Assembly (NCBI GenBank): GCA_045126515.1
Contig: JBGVOM010000133.1
Coordinates: 1 to 62,802, forward strand
Source of the DNA: RUG11237 sp045126515
GTDB lineage: Bacteria; Bacillota; Clostridia; Lachnospirales; Lachnospiraceae
Length of the DNA: 62,802 nt
Direction: 5' to 3'
Within the stretch, counting starts at the first letter, position 1. Every line of letters starts with the position of its first letter. The notes under the pieces were generated by a model. The model did not search any database and was not told where the DNA came from. It saw nothing but the letters and a program-made list of their open reading frames with translations. Positions 17,369 through 26,022 of this stretch are shown one piece after another. A program made the position numbers and the translations under genes.

Positions 17369-17854
17369 GTGAAGGGACATTTCATAAAGTTTCTTCTTGG
17401 AATTCTGTACATAGGAATTGTGGCAGCTTTGTTACTGACACATATTCAAATGATTTCCGGCACTTCACAACGTATTCTGGCATCCATAGAAACGCTGTTG
17501 TTGGGAATTCCGGCGGTAGGAATATTGGTTCTGTATATTCGTCTGAAAGAAAGAATAGAACATCCTAAGGAAAAGCAAAGTCCTGAGGTCGAACCGGTTC
17601 AGATGGCAACGGAAAATGTACAAGACACTTTCCAACAGATAGAGCTGTATTTGAAAAATCAGGGGTTATCAGAACGGGAGTTAGAAGTAGGATGGCTTTT
17701 ATACAGAGGGTATACTAACAGGCAGATTGGGGAGGAATTATTCATTGCGGAAACCACAGTAAAAAAGCATGTTTCGCATATTTACGAAAAGTTACAGGTT
17801 TCAGGGAGAAAGGAGTATAAGGAAAAGGTGCGAATGGGATATAGAAATTTCTGA
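17369..17854 (+). CDS. Membrane-tethered LuxR-type regulator
   Basis: The 161-residue protein has two N-terminal hydrophobic segments (about 6-26 and 36-56) and a charged linker. A C-terminal LuxR/GerE helix-turn-helix follows: LSERELEVGWLLYRGYTNRQ, then AETTVKKHVSHIYEKL. It lacks a phospho-receiver, so signal would come through the membrane part or the neighbouring MotA-like protein. The start is GTG 17369, with the GGAGGAAG of the upstream gene's end serving as ribosome site. A strong terminator follows. Confidence 0.8.
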   Translation: MKGHFIKFLLGILYIGIVAALLLTHIQMISGTSQRILASIETLLLGIPAVGILVLYIRLKERIEHPKEKQSPEVEPVQMATENVQDTFQQIELYLKNQGLSERELEVGWLLYRGYTNRQIGEELFIAETTVKKHVSHIYEKLQVSGRKEYKEKVRMGYRNF

Positions 17855-17860
17855 CTTGGA

Positions 17861-17891
17861 AGATGCCCCGAATTTTTCGGGGCATCTTTTA
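17861..17891. terminator. Bidirectional intrinsic terminator
   Basis: A perfect ten-base stem AGATGCCCCG/CGGGGCATCT (17861-17870, 17878-17887) is followed by TTTT on the plus strand. It separates the LuxR-type gene from the convergent ymaF-like gene and could serve both. Confidence 0.8.
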
Positions 17892-17895
17892 GTTG

Positions 17896-18258
17896 TTACT
17901 TACATTTGAAATCAATCGGGCTGTCAATTAAAGTAGCAGCTTGAAACTGGTGCTTGTGACCATCTTCAAAGCTGGTGTGTGCTTTGATAAAATGCACATG
18001 CTTTCCACCGCCTACATCATAGGCAGGAGAAGATTTTCCACAAAATTCGTGGTAATGTCCATCGGAAAAATCCGTGCGGAATTTTATTTCGTGAACATGA
18101 GAATCTCCTTCCTTAATTGCCTCGCCGGAAACTGTACAGAAACGATGATTATGACAATCCTTATACTCGTTTACAACACCGGTACTGCCGGTAATTTCAT
18201 GAACATGCTTCTGTTTGTAATAATCCATTTTGGGACAATCCATCTTTGGGCAATCCAT
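17896..18258 (-). CDS. ymaF: YmaF family protein
   Basis: The 120-residue protein has repeats built on H-V-H and D-G-H-X-H: KHVHEITGSTG, SHVHEIKFRTDFSDGHYHEF and KHVHFIKAHTSFEDGHKHQF. Two MDCPKMD repeats open the chain. This histidine-repeat pattern is that of the YmaF family, whose function is unknown; metal binding is plausible from the density of His and Cys. AAAGGAG lies nine bases before the ATG on the minus strand. It is a single-gene unit. Confidence 0.85.
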   Translation of the reverse strand: MDCPKMDCPKMDYYKQKHVHEITGSTGVVNEYKDCHNHRFCTVSGEAIKEGDSHVHEIKFRTDFSDGHYHEFCGKSSPAYDVGGGKHVHFIKAHTSFEDGHKHQFQAATLIDSPIDFKCK

Positions 18259-18316
18259 AAAAGAACTCCTTTCAGTTTTAGTTTATTATATGTAGACGGA
18301 TGGAAAAAGTACTACT

Positions 18317-19090
18317 TTACTGAAAACAATCTACTGTTTCATAAGTGCAGTCAGTGAGAACAATTTTCTGACCCGCAAGCTGGAATCCGGTTAATTCATC
18401 AAGGTTTAAGATTTTTGAGAAGGTTCCCATGTTTGTGTAATACTTTGTATCATCTTCAAAACCAGAAGCTCCCATGCCGTCTAGTTCTTCAAATTTCTGA
18501 TTTTTCAGATAGAAGCAGTTAACAGTGTCTAAAGGTATAAGTGCTTCATCTGACGGCAGGCTGTTGATAATGTCATCTGCAGTTTCCTCGGTTGCTTCCA
18601 CATATCGAAGAACGACAAGATTATCGTTCTCGTCTACAGAAAGCTCTTGTTCTCCGTTTTCAGAAACTACTGCCTGTATTTCAGAAAGAGATATATTGTC
18701 AGAATTTTCTATGTATACCTTATAAGACAGTGGTGAAATTTCAAGGCTTTTGACAATGAAATTGTATTTGCCTAAAGTAAGTACTTTGTCAATGTCATAA
18801 ACTCTTTTTGTAGAGCCATTAGAAAGATTCCAGGAAAGATTCCAGTTTCCTTCAGCCAATACAGTTGGATTGTCGTCCATTTTTACATTATCCATGGTAA
18901 AACTGGAAATACTCATATTCAACGTGGTATCTGAAAAACTTTCATCACAAGGCATTAACTGGTATGAATAGATAATCGTATGATCATCTTTAATCTTTTC
19001 GATTCCACCACAATAATTGAAGTCTATTCCGGAAGGTGAGGTTAAATTTACATGTGCAAAGGCAGAATTCAGTTTGTAAAAATCCTCTTG
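18317..19090 (-). pseudogene. 5'-truncated gene fragment, extracellular beta-domain (anti-sigma-type C terminus?)
   Basis: About 255 codons remain open on the minus strand and read like a real extracellular beta-sandwich protein (NSAFAHVNLTSPSGIDFNY, VYDIDKVLTLGKYNFIVKSL). There is no proper start. Upstream in frame, the reading runs into the promoter and first codons of the marR-like gene, giving a nonsensical hydrophobic peptide. The remaining domain is reminiscent of C-terminal parts of DUF4179-type membrane anti-sigma proteins, which I offer as inference. The normal N-terminal transmembrane and zinc-finger parts are missing, so I call it a remnant cut off near 19090. Confidence 0.6.
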
Positions 19091-19133
19091 ACAATAACTT
19101 TTTTTTAGGTAAAATAATGTTAGGAAACTAACA
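19088..19133 (+). promoter_or_regulatory. marR promoter with palindromic operator
   Basis: TTGACA (19088-19093) and TAAAAT (19110-19115, spacer 16) form the promoter. The perfect palindrome TGTTAGGAAACTAACA (19118-19133) starts two bases after the -10 box and covers the transcription start. TTAG-N4-CTAA palindromes are typical MarR-family operators, so the regulator probably represses its own exporter operon. Confidence 0.75.
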
Positions 19134-19154
19134 AATTGAAAGAGGCGGGTATAT

Positions 19155-19577
19155 ATGGGAAAATACATAGGAAAAGAAATCATAGTACTATCCAACCGGA
19201 TAAAAAGAAGAATGCGGGCGGCAGCGGAATCTTTTGGGATTACAGATACCCAGGGCAGAGTGCTGAAGTATATTTGGGAGGAGAGTAAAAGAAGAGAGGT
19301 GTTTCAAAAAGATATTGAGGATGAATTTGATATCAGACGATCCAGTGTAACTCAGATTATTCAACTGCTAGAACGGGACGGGTTGATTGTCAGAGAAAGT
19401 GTGCAAAGAGATGCAAGATTAAAGAAACTTGTATTGACAGAAAAAGCCATTGAGATTCAAGAAGAAATGAATGGGAAAATACGTGAACTGGAAGCTGAGA
19501 TGCAAAAAGACATTTCTCAGGAGGAAAAAGAAATATTTTTAAATTTATTATGTAAAATTAAAAAAAATGTAATGTAA
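19155..19577 (+). CDS. MarR-family transcriptional regulator
   Basis: The 140-residue protein has the winged-helix core of MarR proteins: TDTQGRVLKYIWEES, KDIEDEFDIRRSSVTQIIQL (recognition helix) and LLERDGLIVRES with DARLKKLVLTEKA (wing). It is followed by a heterodimeric multidrug ABC exporter and preceded by a palindromic operator, so it likely represses that operon until a drug or metabolite binds. The ribosome site is AAAGAGGCGGG. Confidence 0.92.
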   Translation: MGKYIGKEIIVLSNRIKRRMRAAAESFGITDTQGRVLKYIWEESKRREVFQKDIEDEFDIRRSSVTQIIQLLERDGLIVRESVQRDARLKKLVLTEKAIEIQEEMNGKIRELEAEMQKDISQEEKEIFLNLLCKIKKNVM

Positions 19578-19590
19578 GGAGTGAAAACAA

Positions 19591-21348
19591 ATGTTAAAAA
19601 CATTAGGGGCACAAATTAAAGAATTCAAAAAGTCTTCTATTTTGACACCGGTGTTTATGCTGTTAGAAGTTGTAATGGAAACAATCATACCATTAATGAT
19701 GGCATCTATCATAGATAATGGTATTCAGGTGGAAGGCGGAAATATTCGTCACATCTGTGTAATGGGGGCTTTCATGACCGTGGCTGCGGCAATTGGCTTG
19801 TTTGCGGGTATTATGGGTGGAAAATACGGAGCCAATGCTTCGGCGGGACTGGCGAAAAATCTTAGAAAAGCAATGTATGAAAATATTCAGAGGTTTTCCT
19901 TTTCTAACATTGATAAATACAGTACAGCAGGATTGATTACAAGATTAACAACGGATGTGACAAACGTACAAAACGCATATCAGATGATTCTCAGAATGTG
20001 CACCAGAGCTCCGGCCAGTTTAATCTGTGCCATGATAATGGCTTTTGTCATTAATGCAAGACTAGCAACGATTTATCTGATTGCAGTAATTTTATTAGGA
20101 ACAGTGCTGATGCTGATTATTCGCGGTGCCACCAAGTATTTTACCGTAGGTTTCAAGAAGTATGACAGCCTGAATGGAAGTGTTCAGGAAAATGTATCGG
20201 CAATCCGTGTAGTGAAAGCATATGTAAGAGAAGACTATGAAACGGAAAAATTTACGAGGGAAAGTACAGGTGTTGCTTCTATTTTCATGAAAGCAGAATC
20301 TGTGCTGGCATTTAATGCACCTGCCATGCAGTTTACCGTATATGCATGTATTTTGGGAATCAGCTGGATTGGAGCAAAAATGATTGTGGGCAGTGAGCTT
20401 ACCACAGGAGAGTTGATGAGCTTACTGACATATTGTATGAATATTCTTATGAGCTTAATGATGCTTTCCATGGTGTTTGTTATGGTCAGCATGAGTGTTG
20501 CCAGCGGAAAACGTATTGCAGAAGTAATCAATGAAACCAGCGATTTACAGAATCCGGAACATCCTGTTTATGAGGTGGAAAACGGAAGCATTGAATTCAA
20601 AAATGTAGATTTCAGTTACCAGAATAAAGGCGGAGAAGCTGTATTGAAAAATATTAATCTATCAATCAATCCGGGGGAAACTATCGGTATTATTGGTGGA
20701 ACGGGAAGTGCTAAGACCAGTCTTGTAAATCTTATCAGCAGACTTTATGATGTACAAAAAGGTGCTGTGTTTGTTGGCGGAAGGGATGTAAGAGAGTATG
20801 ATATGGAAGCCCTTCGAAATCAGGTATCCGTGGTATTGCAGAAGAACACATTATTTAGTGGTACAATTTTAGAAAATCTCCGCTGGGGTAATAAGGAAGC
20901 TACACAGGAAGAATGTGAACATGCATGTAAACTTGCCTGTGCAGATGAATTTATTGAAAAGATGCCGGAAAAGTACAACACATATATTGAGCAGGGCGGA
21001 AGTAACGTTTCCGGTGGGCAAAGACAAAGACTCTGTATTGCCAGAGCATTATTAAAGAAACCTAAGATTCTGATTCTGGATGATTCCACCAGTGCTGTGG
21101 ATATGGCAACCGATGCAAAAATCCGCAAAGCGTTTGCAGAGGAAATACCGGATACAACCAAGCTGATTATTGCACAGCGTATTTCCAGTGTACAGAATTC
21201 AGACCGCATTCTGGTAATGAATGAAGGGGAGATTGCCGGTTTTGGCACCCATGAAGAATTATTGGAAAACAATGAAATTTACAGAGAAGTTTATGAGTCC
21301 CAGACAAAAGGTAACGGTGATTTTGATGAAGGAAAGGGGGAAGCATAA
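19591..21348 (+). CDS. Heterodimeric ABC exporter, half with degenerate ATPase site
   Basis: The 585-residue half-transporter has six membrane helices (about 20-320) and a C-terminal ATPase. The P-loop reads GGTGSAKTS, with alanine for the glycine before the catalytic lysine. Walker B ends LILDDSTSAVD, with aspartate in place of the catalytic glutamate; the signature is intact (SGGQRQR). Such asymmetry is normal in heterodimeric exporters, where one ATP site is non-catalytic. It pairs with the next gene and lies in the MarR operon, suggesting drug or peptide export. Confidence 0.92.
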   Translation: MLKTLGAQIKEFKKSSILTPVFMLLEVVMETIIPLMMASIIDNGIQVEGGNIRHICVMGAFMTVAAAIGLFAGIMGGKYGANASAGLAKNLRKAMYENIQRFSFSNIDKYSTAGLITRLTTDVTNVQNAYQMILRMCTRAPASLICAMIMAFVINARLATIYLIAVILLGTVLMLIIRGATKYFTVGFKKYDSLNGSVQENVSAIRVVKAYVREDYETEKFTRESTGVASIFMKAESVLAFNAPAMQFTVYACILGISWIGAKMIVGSELTTGELMSLLTYCMNILMSLMMLSMVFVMVSMSVASGKRIAEVINETSDLQNPEHPVYEVENGSIEFKNVDFSYQNKGGEAVLKNINLSINPGETIGIIGGTGSAKTSLVNLISRLYDVQKGAVFVGGRDVREYDMEALRNQVSVVLQKNTLFSGTILENLRWGNKEATQEECEHACKLACADEFIEKMPEKYNTYIEQGGSNVSGGQRQRLCIARALLKKPKILILDDSTSAVDMATDAKIRKAFAEEIPDTTKLIIAQRISSVQNSDRILVMNEGEIAGFGTHEELLENNEIYREVYESQTKGNGDFDEGKGEA

Positions 21349-23208
21349 ATGCCGGAAAAAAGTAAAAACAATGGAAAAACATTCAAACGTTTAATGGCAT
21401 ATATTTTAAAAACATACAAATTTCATTTGATTTTTGTGGCAGTTTGTATTTTGGTCAGTGTACTTGCGAATGTACAGGGAACTTTGTTTATGCAGACATT
21501 GATTGATGATTTTATTCTGCCACTTTTAAAGGCAGAAAATCCAGATTTTACGGATTTGTCAGCGGAAGTTATCAGAGTTGGTTTCATCTATGGAATTGGC
21601 GTAATTGCAACGTATACGTATAACAGAATTATGGTAAATGTAACTCAGGGAACCCTAAAAAACCTTCGAAATTCCCTATTTACAAAGATGGAAAGTCTTC
21701 CTATAAAATACTTTGATACCAATGCCCATGGTGATATAATGTCTATATACACCAATGATATTGATACTTTACGGCAGATGATCAGTCAGAGTATGCCACA
21801 GGTTTTCTCCAGTGCCATTACAGTTGTCAGTGTAGTAGTATGTATGATTACTTTAAATGTTCCATTGACAGCTCTTACGCTTATAATGGTAGTAATTATG
21901 CTGACTGCTACGAAAAAGATTGCAGGACAGAGCGGAAAATACTTTAAAGCACAGCAGCAAGCCATTGGGGCAGTAAATGGCTATGTGGAAGAAATGATGG
22001 AAGGACAGAAAGTTGTAAAAGTGTTCTGCCATGAGGAAGAAAGTATTGATCAGTTTAATGAATTAAATGACAAACTTTTTGAAAGTGCAGATAATGCCAA
22101 TAAATTTGCCAACATTTTAGCACCGGTGAATGCGCAGCTTGGAAATATCAGCTATGTACTATGTGCTATTGTGGGGGGAATTATGGCAGTTAACGGCTTT
22201 GCAGGTCTGACTTTAGGAGCACTTGCGTCTTTCCTTACCTTTAATAAAAGCTTTAATATGCCAATTAATCAGGTAAGCCAGCAGCTAAATGCCATTGTTA
22301 TGGCCATGGCAGGGGCAGAGCGAATATTTAAGCTACTGGATGAAACGCCGGAAGTGGATGATGGTTATGTTACTTTAGTAAATGCTAAATGGGAAGGAGA
22401 TAAATTAGTACCATGTCAAGAAAGAACCGGTATTTGGGCATGGGAACATAAGCATCAGAATGGAGACCCTACCACTTATGTGGAACTAAAGGGTGATGTG
22501 GTATTTGATGATGTGGATTTTGGTTACAACGATGAAAAAATCGTGCTTCATAACGTGGACTTATATGCTACACCGGGGCAGAAAATCGCCTTTGTGGGTT
22601 CCACAGGAGCAGGAAAAACCACAATTACTAATTTAATTAACCGTTTTTATGATATTCAGGACGGTAAGATTCGGTATGATGGAATTAATATCAACAAGAT
22701 AAAAAAGGCAGACTTAAGACATTCCCTTGGTATTGTTCTTCAGGATACTCATTTGTTTACCATGAGCGTACGTGATAATATTCGTTATGGAAGACTGGAT
22801 GCAACAGATGAAGAAGTAGTTGCAGCGGCAAAGTTAGCCAACGCAGATGGATTTATCAGGAGACTTCCGGACGGCTATGACACCATACTAACCGGTGATG
22901 GGGCAAACTTAAGTCAGGGGCAGCGCCAGCTACTTGCCATTGCAAGGGCTGCCATTGCAGATCCGCCTGTCTTGATTTTGGACGAAGCAACCAGTTCCAT
23001 TGACACCAGAACAGAAAAACTGGTTCAGGATGGCATGGATAAATTGATGGCGGGAAGAACCACCTTTGTCATTGCTCATAGACTTTCTACCATACAAAAC
23101 AGTGACTGTATCATGGTGTTAGAGCAGGGAAGAATTATTGAACGAGGAAGTCATGAACAACTGATGGAAGCGAAGGGTAAGTATTATCAGTTGTCATCCG
23201 GAAAATAG
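21349..23208 (+). CDS. Heterodimeric ABC exporter, half with canonical ATPase site
   Basis: The 619-residue partner half-transporter has six membrane helices, then an ATPase with canonical Walker A GSTGAGKTT, signature LSQGQRQ and Walker B LILDEATSSID including the catalytic glutamate. An insertion of about 50 residues (around 345-390, WEGDKLVPCQERTGIWAWEH) lies between the membrane and ATPase domains. The gene starts at the base after the previous stop codon. The pair resembles BmrC/BmrD or LmrC/LmrD-type exporters. Confidence 0.92.
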   Translation: MPEKSKNNGKTFKRLMAYILKTYKFHLIFVAVCILVSVLANVQGTLFMQTLIDDFILPLLKAENPDFTDLSAEVIRVGFIYGIGVIATYTYNRIMVNVTQGTLKNLRNSLFTKMESLPIKYFDTNAHGDIMSIYTNDIDTLRQMISQSMPQVFSSAITVVSVVVCMITLNVPLTALTLIMVVIMLTATKKIAGQSGKYFKAQQQAIGAVNGYVEEMMEGQKVVKVFCHEEESIDQFNELNDKLFESADNANKFANILAPVNAQLGNISYVLCAIVGGIMAVNGFAGLTLGALASFLTFNKSFNMPINQVSQQLNAIVMAMAGAERIFKLLDETPEVDDGYVTLVNAKWEGDKLVPCQERTGIWAWEHKHQNGDPTTYVELKGDVVFDDVDFGYNDEKIVLHNVDLYATPGQKIAFVGSTGAGKTTITNLINRFYDIQDGKIRYDGININKIKKADLRHSLGIVLQDTHLFTMSVRDNIRYGRLDATDEEVVAAAKLANADGFIRRLPDGYDTILTGDGANLSQGQRQLLAIARAAIADPPVLILDEATSSIDTRTEKLVQDGMDKLMAGRTTFVIAHRLSTIQNSDCIMVLEQGRIIERGSHEQLMEAKGKYYQLSSGK

Positions 23209-23216
23209 GAGATTTT

Positions 23217-24185
23217 ATGAAATTTTATTTTGCACCAATGGAGGGAATTACCATTCATGCATACCGAAATTTATGCAATGAAATGTTCCCATATATAGAC
23301 AAATTTTTTAGCCCATTTCTTGTAACGAAGAAAAAGACTATTTTAAATGCGAAGGAACTTCGGGATATTTTGCCGGAAAATAATGAAGGTATCAATCTGG
23401 TTCCACAGGTTTTAACCAATGCTGCACAAGATTTTATTATTATGATACAAGAACTTAGAAAGTTAGGATATGGGGAGGTCAACCTGAATTTGGGTTGCCC
23501 TTCCGGTACGGTAGTGTCAAAATTCCGGGGTTCCGGATTTTTGGCAAAACCGCAGGAGCTGGATGTATTTTTGGATCAGGTTTTTGATACTTTTGCAGGC
23601 ACAGATATGAAGCTTTCTATTAAAACCAGAATCGGAAAAGATGCTCCGGAAGAATTTTATCATCTGATGGAGATTTATAATAAATATCAAATGTCAGAAC
23701 TAATTATTCATCCTAGAACTCAAAAAGATTATTATAAAAATAAACCCAATCTTAAAGTGTTTGCCGAAGCGTGTAAGAGTAGTAAAAATCCGGTGTGCTA
23801 TAACGGTAATATTTTTACGGTAAAGGATTATAAACAATTTACTGGTCAGTTCCCGGAAGTCACTACGATGATGTTAGGCAGAGGACTTGTATGCAATCCG
23901 GCACTGGTGGCGGAGATATTAGGCAAGAAAACCATGGATAAAGAAACACTAAGAGAATTTCATGACCGGATTTATGGAGAATACAAACAGATGTATTCTG
24001 GTGAAAAAAATGTTTTATTTCGTATGAAGGAGCTGTGGTGCTATATGGTATTTTTATTCCAAGAGAATGACAGACAGAGAAAAAAACTGATGAAGTCAAA
24101 AAATCTGGCTGAGTATGAAGCAGCGGTGAACGGATTGTTCCGGGAGTGTGTGGTAGACAGCAGCCAAGGATTTAGGGCAGTATAA
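23217..24185 (+). CDS. dus: tRNA-dihydrouridine synthase
   Basis: The 322-residue flavoprotein has the Dus opening MKFYFAPMEGIT, the catalytic-cysteine motif NLNLGCPSG (about 90-98), LSIKTRIG, IIHPRTQKDYY and CYNGNIFTVKDY for FMN binding, and MMLGRGLVCNPAL. It reduces uridines in the tRNA D-loop using FMN and NADPH. It starts eight bases after the exporter gene, with AGGAGATTTT as ribosome site, and so is probably in the MarR-controlled transcript. The link to export looks positional only. Confidence 0.93.
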   Translation: MKFYFAPMEGITIHAYRNLCNEMFPYIDKFFSPFLVTKKKTILNAKELRDILPENNEGINLVPQVLTNAAQDFIIMIQELRKLGYGEVNLNLGCPSGTVVSKFRGSGFLAKPQELDVFLDQVFDTFAGTDMKLSIKTRIGKDAPEEFYHLMEIYNKYQMSELIIHPRTQKDYYKNKPNLKVFAEACKSSKNPVCYNGNIFTVKDYKQFTGQFPEVTTMMLGRGLVCNPALVAEILGKKTMDKETLREFHDRIYGEYKQMYSGEKNVLFRMKELWCYMVFLFQENDRQRKKLMKSKNLAEYEAAVNGLFRECVVDSSQGFRAV

Positions 24186-24215
24186 TATAGTGGAATGCAG
24201 AAAGGTGGGATTCCT

Positions 24216-24950
24216 ATGAAAAAGAATGTACTGATTGTAGAAGACAATGAGGCAGCACTGGTCAGACTGAAACAGATTATAGCGGAAATAGACCGGGAAA
24301 CGCAGATAAAGGTGGCATCTAATAGTGCACAGGCTTATCAGATAGCGCTACAGTATACCATTGATGTTTTTCTGCTGGATATTATTTTGGATGCAAAGGC
24401 AAAGGGAGATGTTTCGGGAATTGAATTTGCAGAGAAAATCAGAAACATTGAAAAATATACCTTTACGCCCATTATATTTACGACCTCGCTGGCGGATCCT
24501 AAATTGTATGCATTTACGAATATTCGCAGCTTTGCATATTTAGAAAAGCCTTATTCAGAGGAAGAAGCGAAAAAGGTGTTGGCCAAAGCATTAGAATATA
24601 CTACCCAGAGGGAAAAAGATAAAAATCTTTTCTTTCGTAAAGAGGGACTGCTGTTTTCTGTAAATATTACGGAAATAGTATATATAGAAAATTATTTTCA
24701 TAGACTTAGAATTCAAACCGTAGATGAATTGATGGAAATGCCTTATAGAAGCACGAAAAAAATTATTGAGGAAATTGACAGCAAGGAGTTTTTGCAATGC
24801 AACCGTAATATCCTTGTGAATACAAAATTTATTTCTTCCGTTGATCTTGTGAACCGTTATATTGTTTTGAAAAGGGACTTTGGTCAAATGGAAATTGGAA
24901 AAATATATTTGAAAGATGTAAAGGAGTATCTAGATCTCCAGGAATTTTAG
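24216..24950 (+). CDS. LytTR-family response regulator (AgrA-like)
   Basis: The 244-residue protein has a receiver with acidic pocket E9/D10, phospho-acceptor D55 (VFLLDIILD) and FLEKPY-like YLEKPY. A LytTR DNA-binding domain follows: RKEGLLFSVNITEIVYIEN, and CNRNILVNTKFI typical of AgrA/LytR proteins. An ATG lies further upstream at 24195, but the ATG at 24216 follows AAAGGTGGG by six bases and is preferred. It sits between dus and agrBD, and its kinase is probably the AgrC-like protein at 26023. It is the natural candidate to bind the direct repeats at 25088-25119 and 27551-27584. Confidence 0.9.
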   Translation: MKKNVLIVEDNEAALVRLKQIIAEIDRETQIKVASNSAQAYQIALQYTIDVFLLDIILDAKAKGDVSGIEFAEKIRNIEKYTFTPIIFTTSLADPKLYAFTNIRSFAYLEKPYSEEEAKKVLAKALEYTTQREKDKNLFFRKEGLLFSVNITEIVYIENYFHRLRIQTVDELMEMPYRSTKKIIEEIDSKEFLQCNRNILVNTKFISSVDLVNRYIVLKRDFGQMEIGKIYLKDVKEYLDLQEF

Positions 24951-25037
24951 AAAGAAAAATAGTTGTTATTTTAGGTTAAACTTAATATTATACACCACAT
25001 TATATGGGAAAAGCTTTTTTCGAACTGAATGGACTGT

Positions 25038-25151
25038 TTTTAATAACGAAAGGACGATATTTGCACTTTTTTGACATATTTTGAACGTTCGGTGTCGAAA
25101 TCACACCTTTTGGGTCGAATTTTCAGCCCCTGCCATATTCAATGCTATAAT
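25038..25151 (+). promoter_or_regulatory. agrBD promoter with LytTR-type direct repeats
   Basis: Two direct repeats, TTCGGTGTCGAA (25088-25099) and TTTTGGGTCGAA (25108-25119), are spaced 20 bases start to start. The -10 box TATAAT is at 25146-25151, with no consensus -35 at the expected place, which suits an activator-dependent promoter. LytTR regulators bind paired repeats about two helical turns apart. The proximal repeat with its CACACC flank recurs before the injection-system operon at the same distance from the -10 box. TTTTAATAACGAAAGGA (25038-25054) is also shared. Confidence 0.65.
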
Positions 25152-25179
25152 TCAAAGCAAATATGCAGGAGGTGTTGAA

Positions 25180-25788
25180 ATGGCTGATAATTTAAGCAAA
25201 TCACAAAAGACAAAAAATGCGGAAGAAATGGAACCGGAGATGGTAGTGTTTCGATATCTTGTAATGTCATTTCTATCAGAAGCGAGCAAGTTGCTTATGC
25301 TGGGGATACTGTTCCACAAGAGAATAGAAATCTTTCTGTTTTCCGTGTTTGTGTTGTTTCTTTTGAGGAGTGCCACAGGTGGAATGCATTGCAAACGATA
25401 CTGGTCATGTTTTGTGATGTCTTTTAGTTATTTGTTTTTATGCATTTATGTACTTCCGATGATAGAACTTCCCAAATCAGTTATGCTGGGAATATTGCTC
25501 ATTTGTTGTGTTGTTACATATTATATTGGACCTGTGATATCAGCGGATCGTCCACAACCTACCTCCCGACAATGTCATATGCGAAAAATCCACGTTTTTA
25601 TGGTGATTTTTTTCTATATGATATTTATGTATATTTTGCCGGAAAGCAGTTATGTAGTAAGCGGATTTTGGATAGTAGTTTTACACGCTGTTCAATTGAG
25701 CTTTGCAGCACTGAAAACAAAAGTAAAAGCAAAAGGAGGTTTTGAGTTTGAAGGCTTTAAAACAGTTTATGCGGAAAAACGCGTATAA
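25180..25788 (+). CDS. agrB: AgrB-like peptide-processing protease
   Basis: The 202-residue membrane protein carries the AgrB cysteine-protease pair H70 and C77 in ATGGMHCKRYWSC, the same seven-residue spacing as in staphylococcal AgrB. A later P-containing loop (ISADRPQPTS) and four to six membrane helices complete the family pattern. It should cleave and cyclise the AgrD precursor encoded immediately after it. The ATG at 25180 follows AGGAGGTGTTGAA; an upstream in-frame ATG-like reading from 25081 would begin inside the promoter and is rejected. It overlaps agrD by 41 bases. Confidence 0.92.
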   Translation: MADNLSKSQKTKNAEEMEPEMVVFRYLVMSFLSEASKLLMLGILFHKRIEIFLFSVFVLFLLRSATGGMHCKRYWSCFVMSFSYLFLCIYVLPMIELPKSVMLGILLICCVVTYYIGPVISADRPQPTSRQCHMRKIHVFMVIFFYMIFMYILPESSYVVSGFWIVVLHAVQLSFAALKTKVKAKGGFEFEGFKTVYAEKRV

Positions 25789-25915
25789 GTTGGTGTATTT
25801 ATATGCATCTGTAACGCTTCCGTGGATAGTTAAGGACTTGACAAGTGTTATATTTTTTGGAGAATTACCGTTTCCAACACAGGAATATATGAGTATACAG
25901 AATAAAGAAAAATAG
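25748..25915 (+). CDS. agrD: AgrD-like autoinducing-peptide precursor (no cysteine)
   Basis: The 55-residue product starts with TTG, eight bases after AAAGGAGG. It has an amphipathic, basic N-terminal helix (residues 1-30) and a C-terminal recognition tail FFGELPFPTQEY, matching the conserved acidic GE-L-P tail of AgrD proteins. The predicted ring region is LTSVIFF. The chain contains no cysteine at all, so a thiolactone is impossible; a serine (S33) or threonine (T32) lactone is expected, as known for a few staphylococcal peptides. Its start lies inside agrB, and a terminator follows its stop. Confidence 0.85.
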   Translation: MKALKQFMRKNAYKLVYLYASVTLPWIVKDLTSVIFFGELPFPTQEYMSIQNKEK

Positions 25916-25922
25916 TGATTTA

Positions 25923-25950
25923 AGTTGCCAAATGATTTTGGCAACTTTTT
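25923..25950 (+). terminator. Intrinsic terminator after agrD
   Basis: AGTTGCCAAA/TTTGGCAACT (25923-25932, 25937-25946) forms a ten-base stem followed by T residues, ending the agrBD transcript before the kinase gene. Confidence 0.8.
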
Positions 25951-26022
25951 AATTTAAGAAAGAGTTGAATTGTGGGGAAAAACATTGTAATATAATTGAA
26001 GTAAATTAAACGGAGAAAATAT

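Noticed and set aside
17941..18357. A 138-codon plus-strand ORF opposite the ymaF-like gene
   Set aside because: It is the antisense of a clear YmaF-type histidine-repeat protein and has no ribosome site or recognisable domain.
25081..25179. An N-terminal extension of AgrB from an upstream start
   Set aside because: It would start in the direct-repeat promoter, upstream of the -10 box, so it cannot be on the transcript. The ATG at 25180 has an ideal ribosome site.
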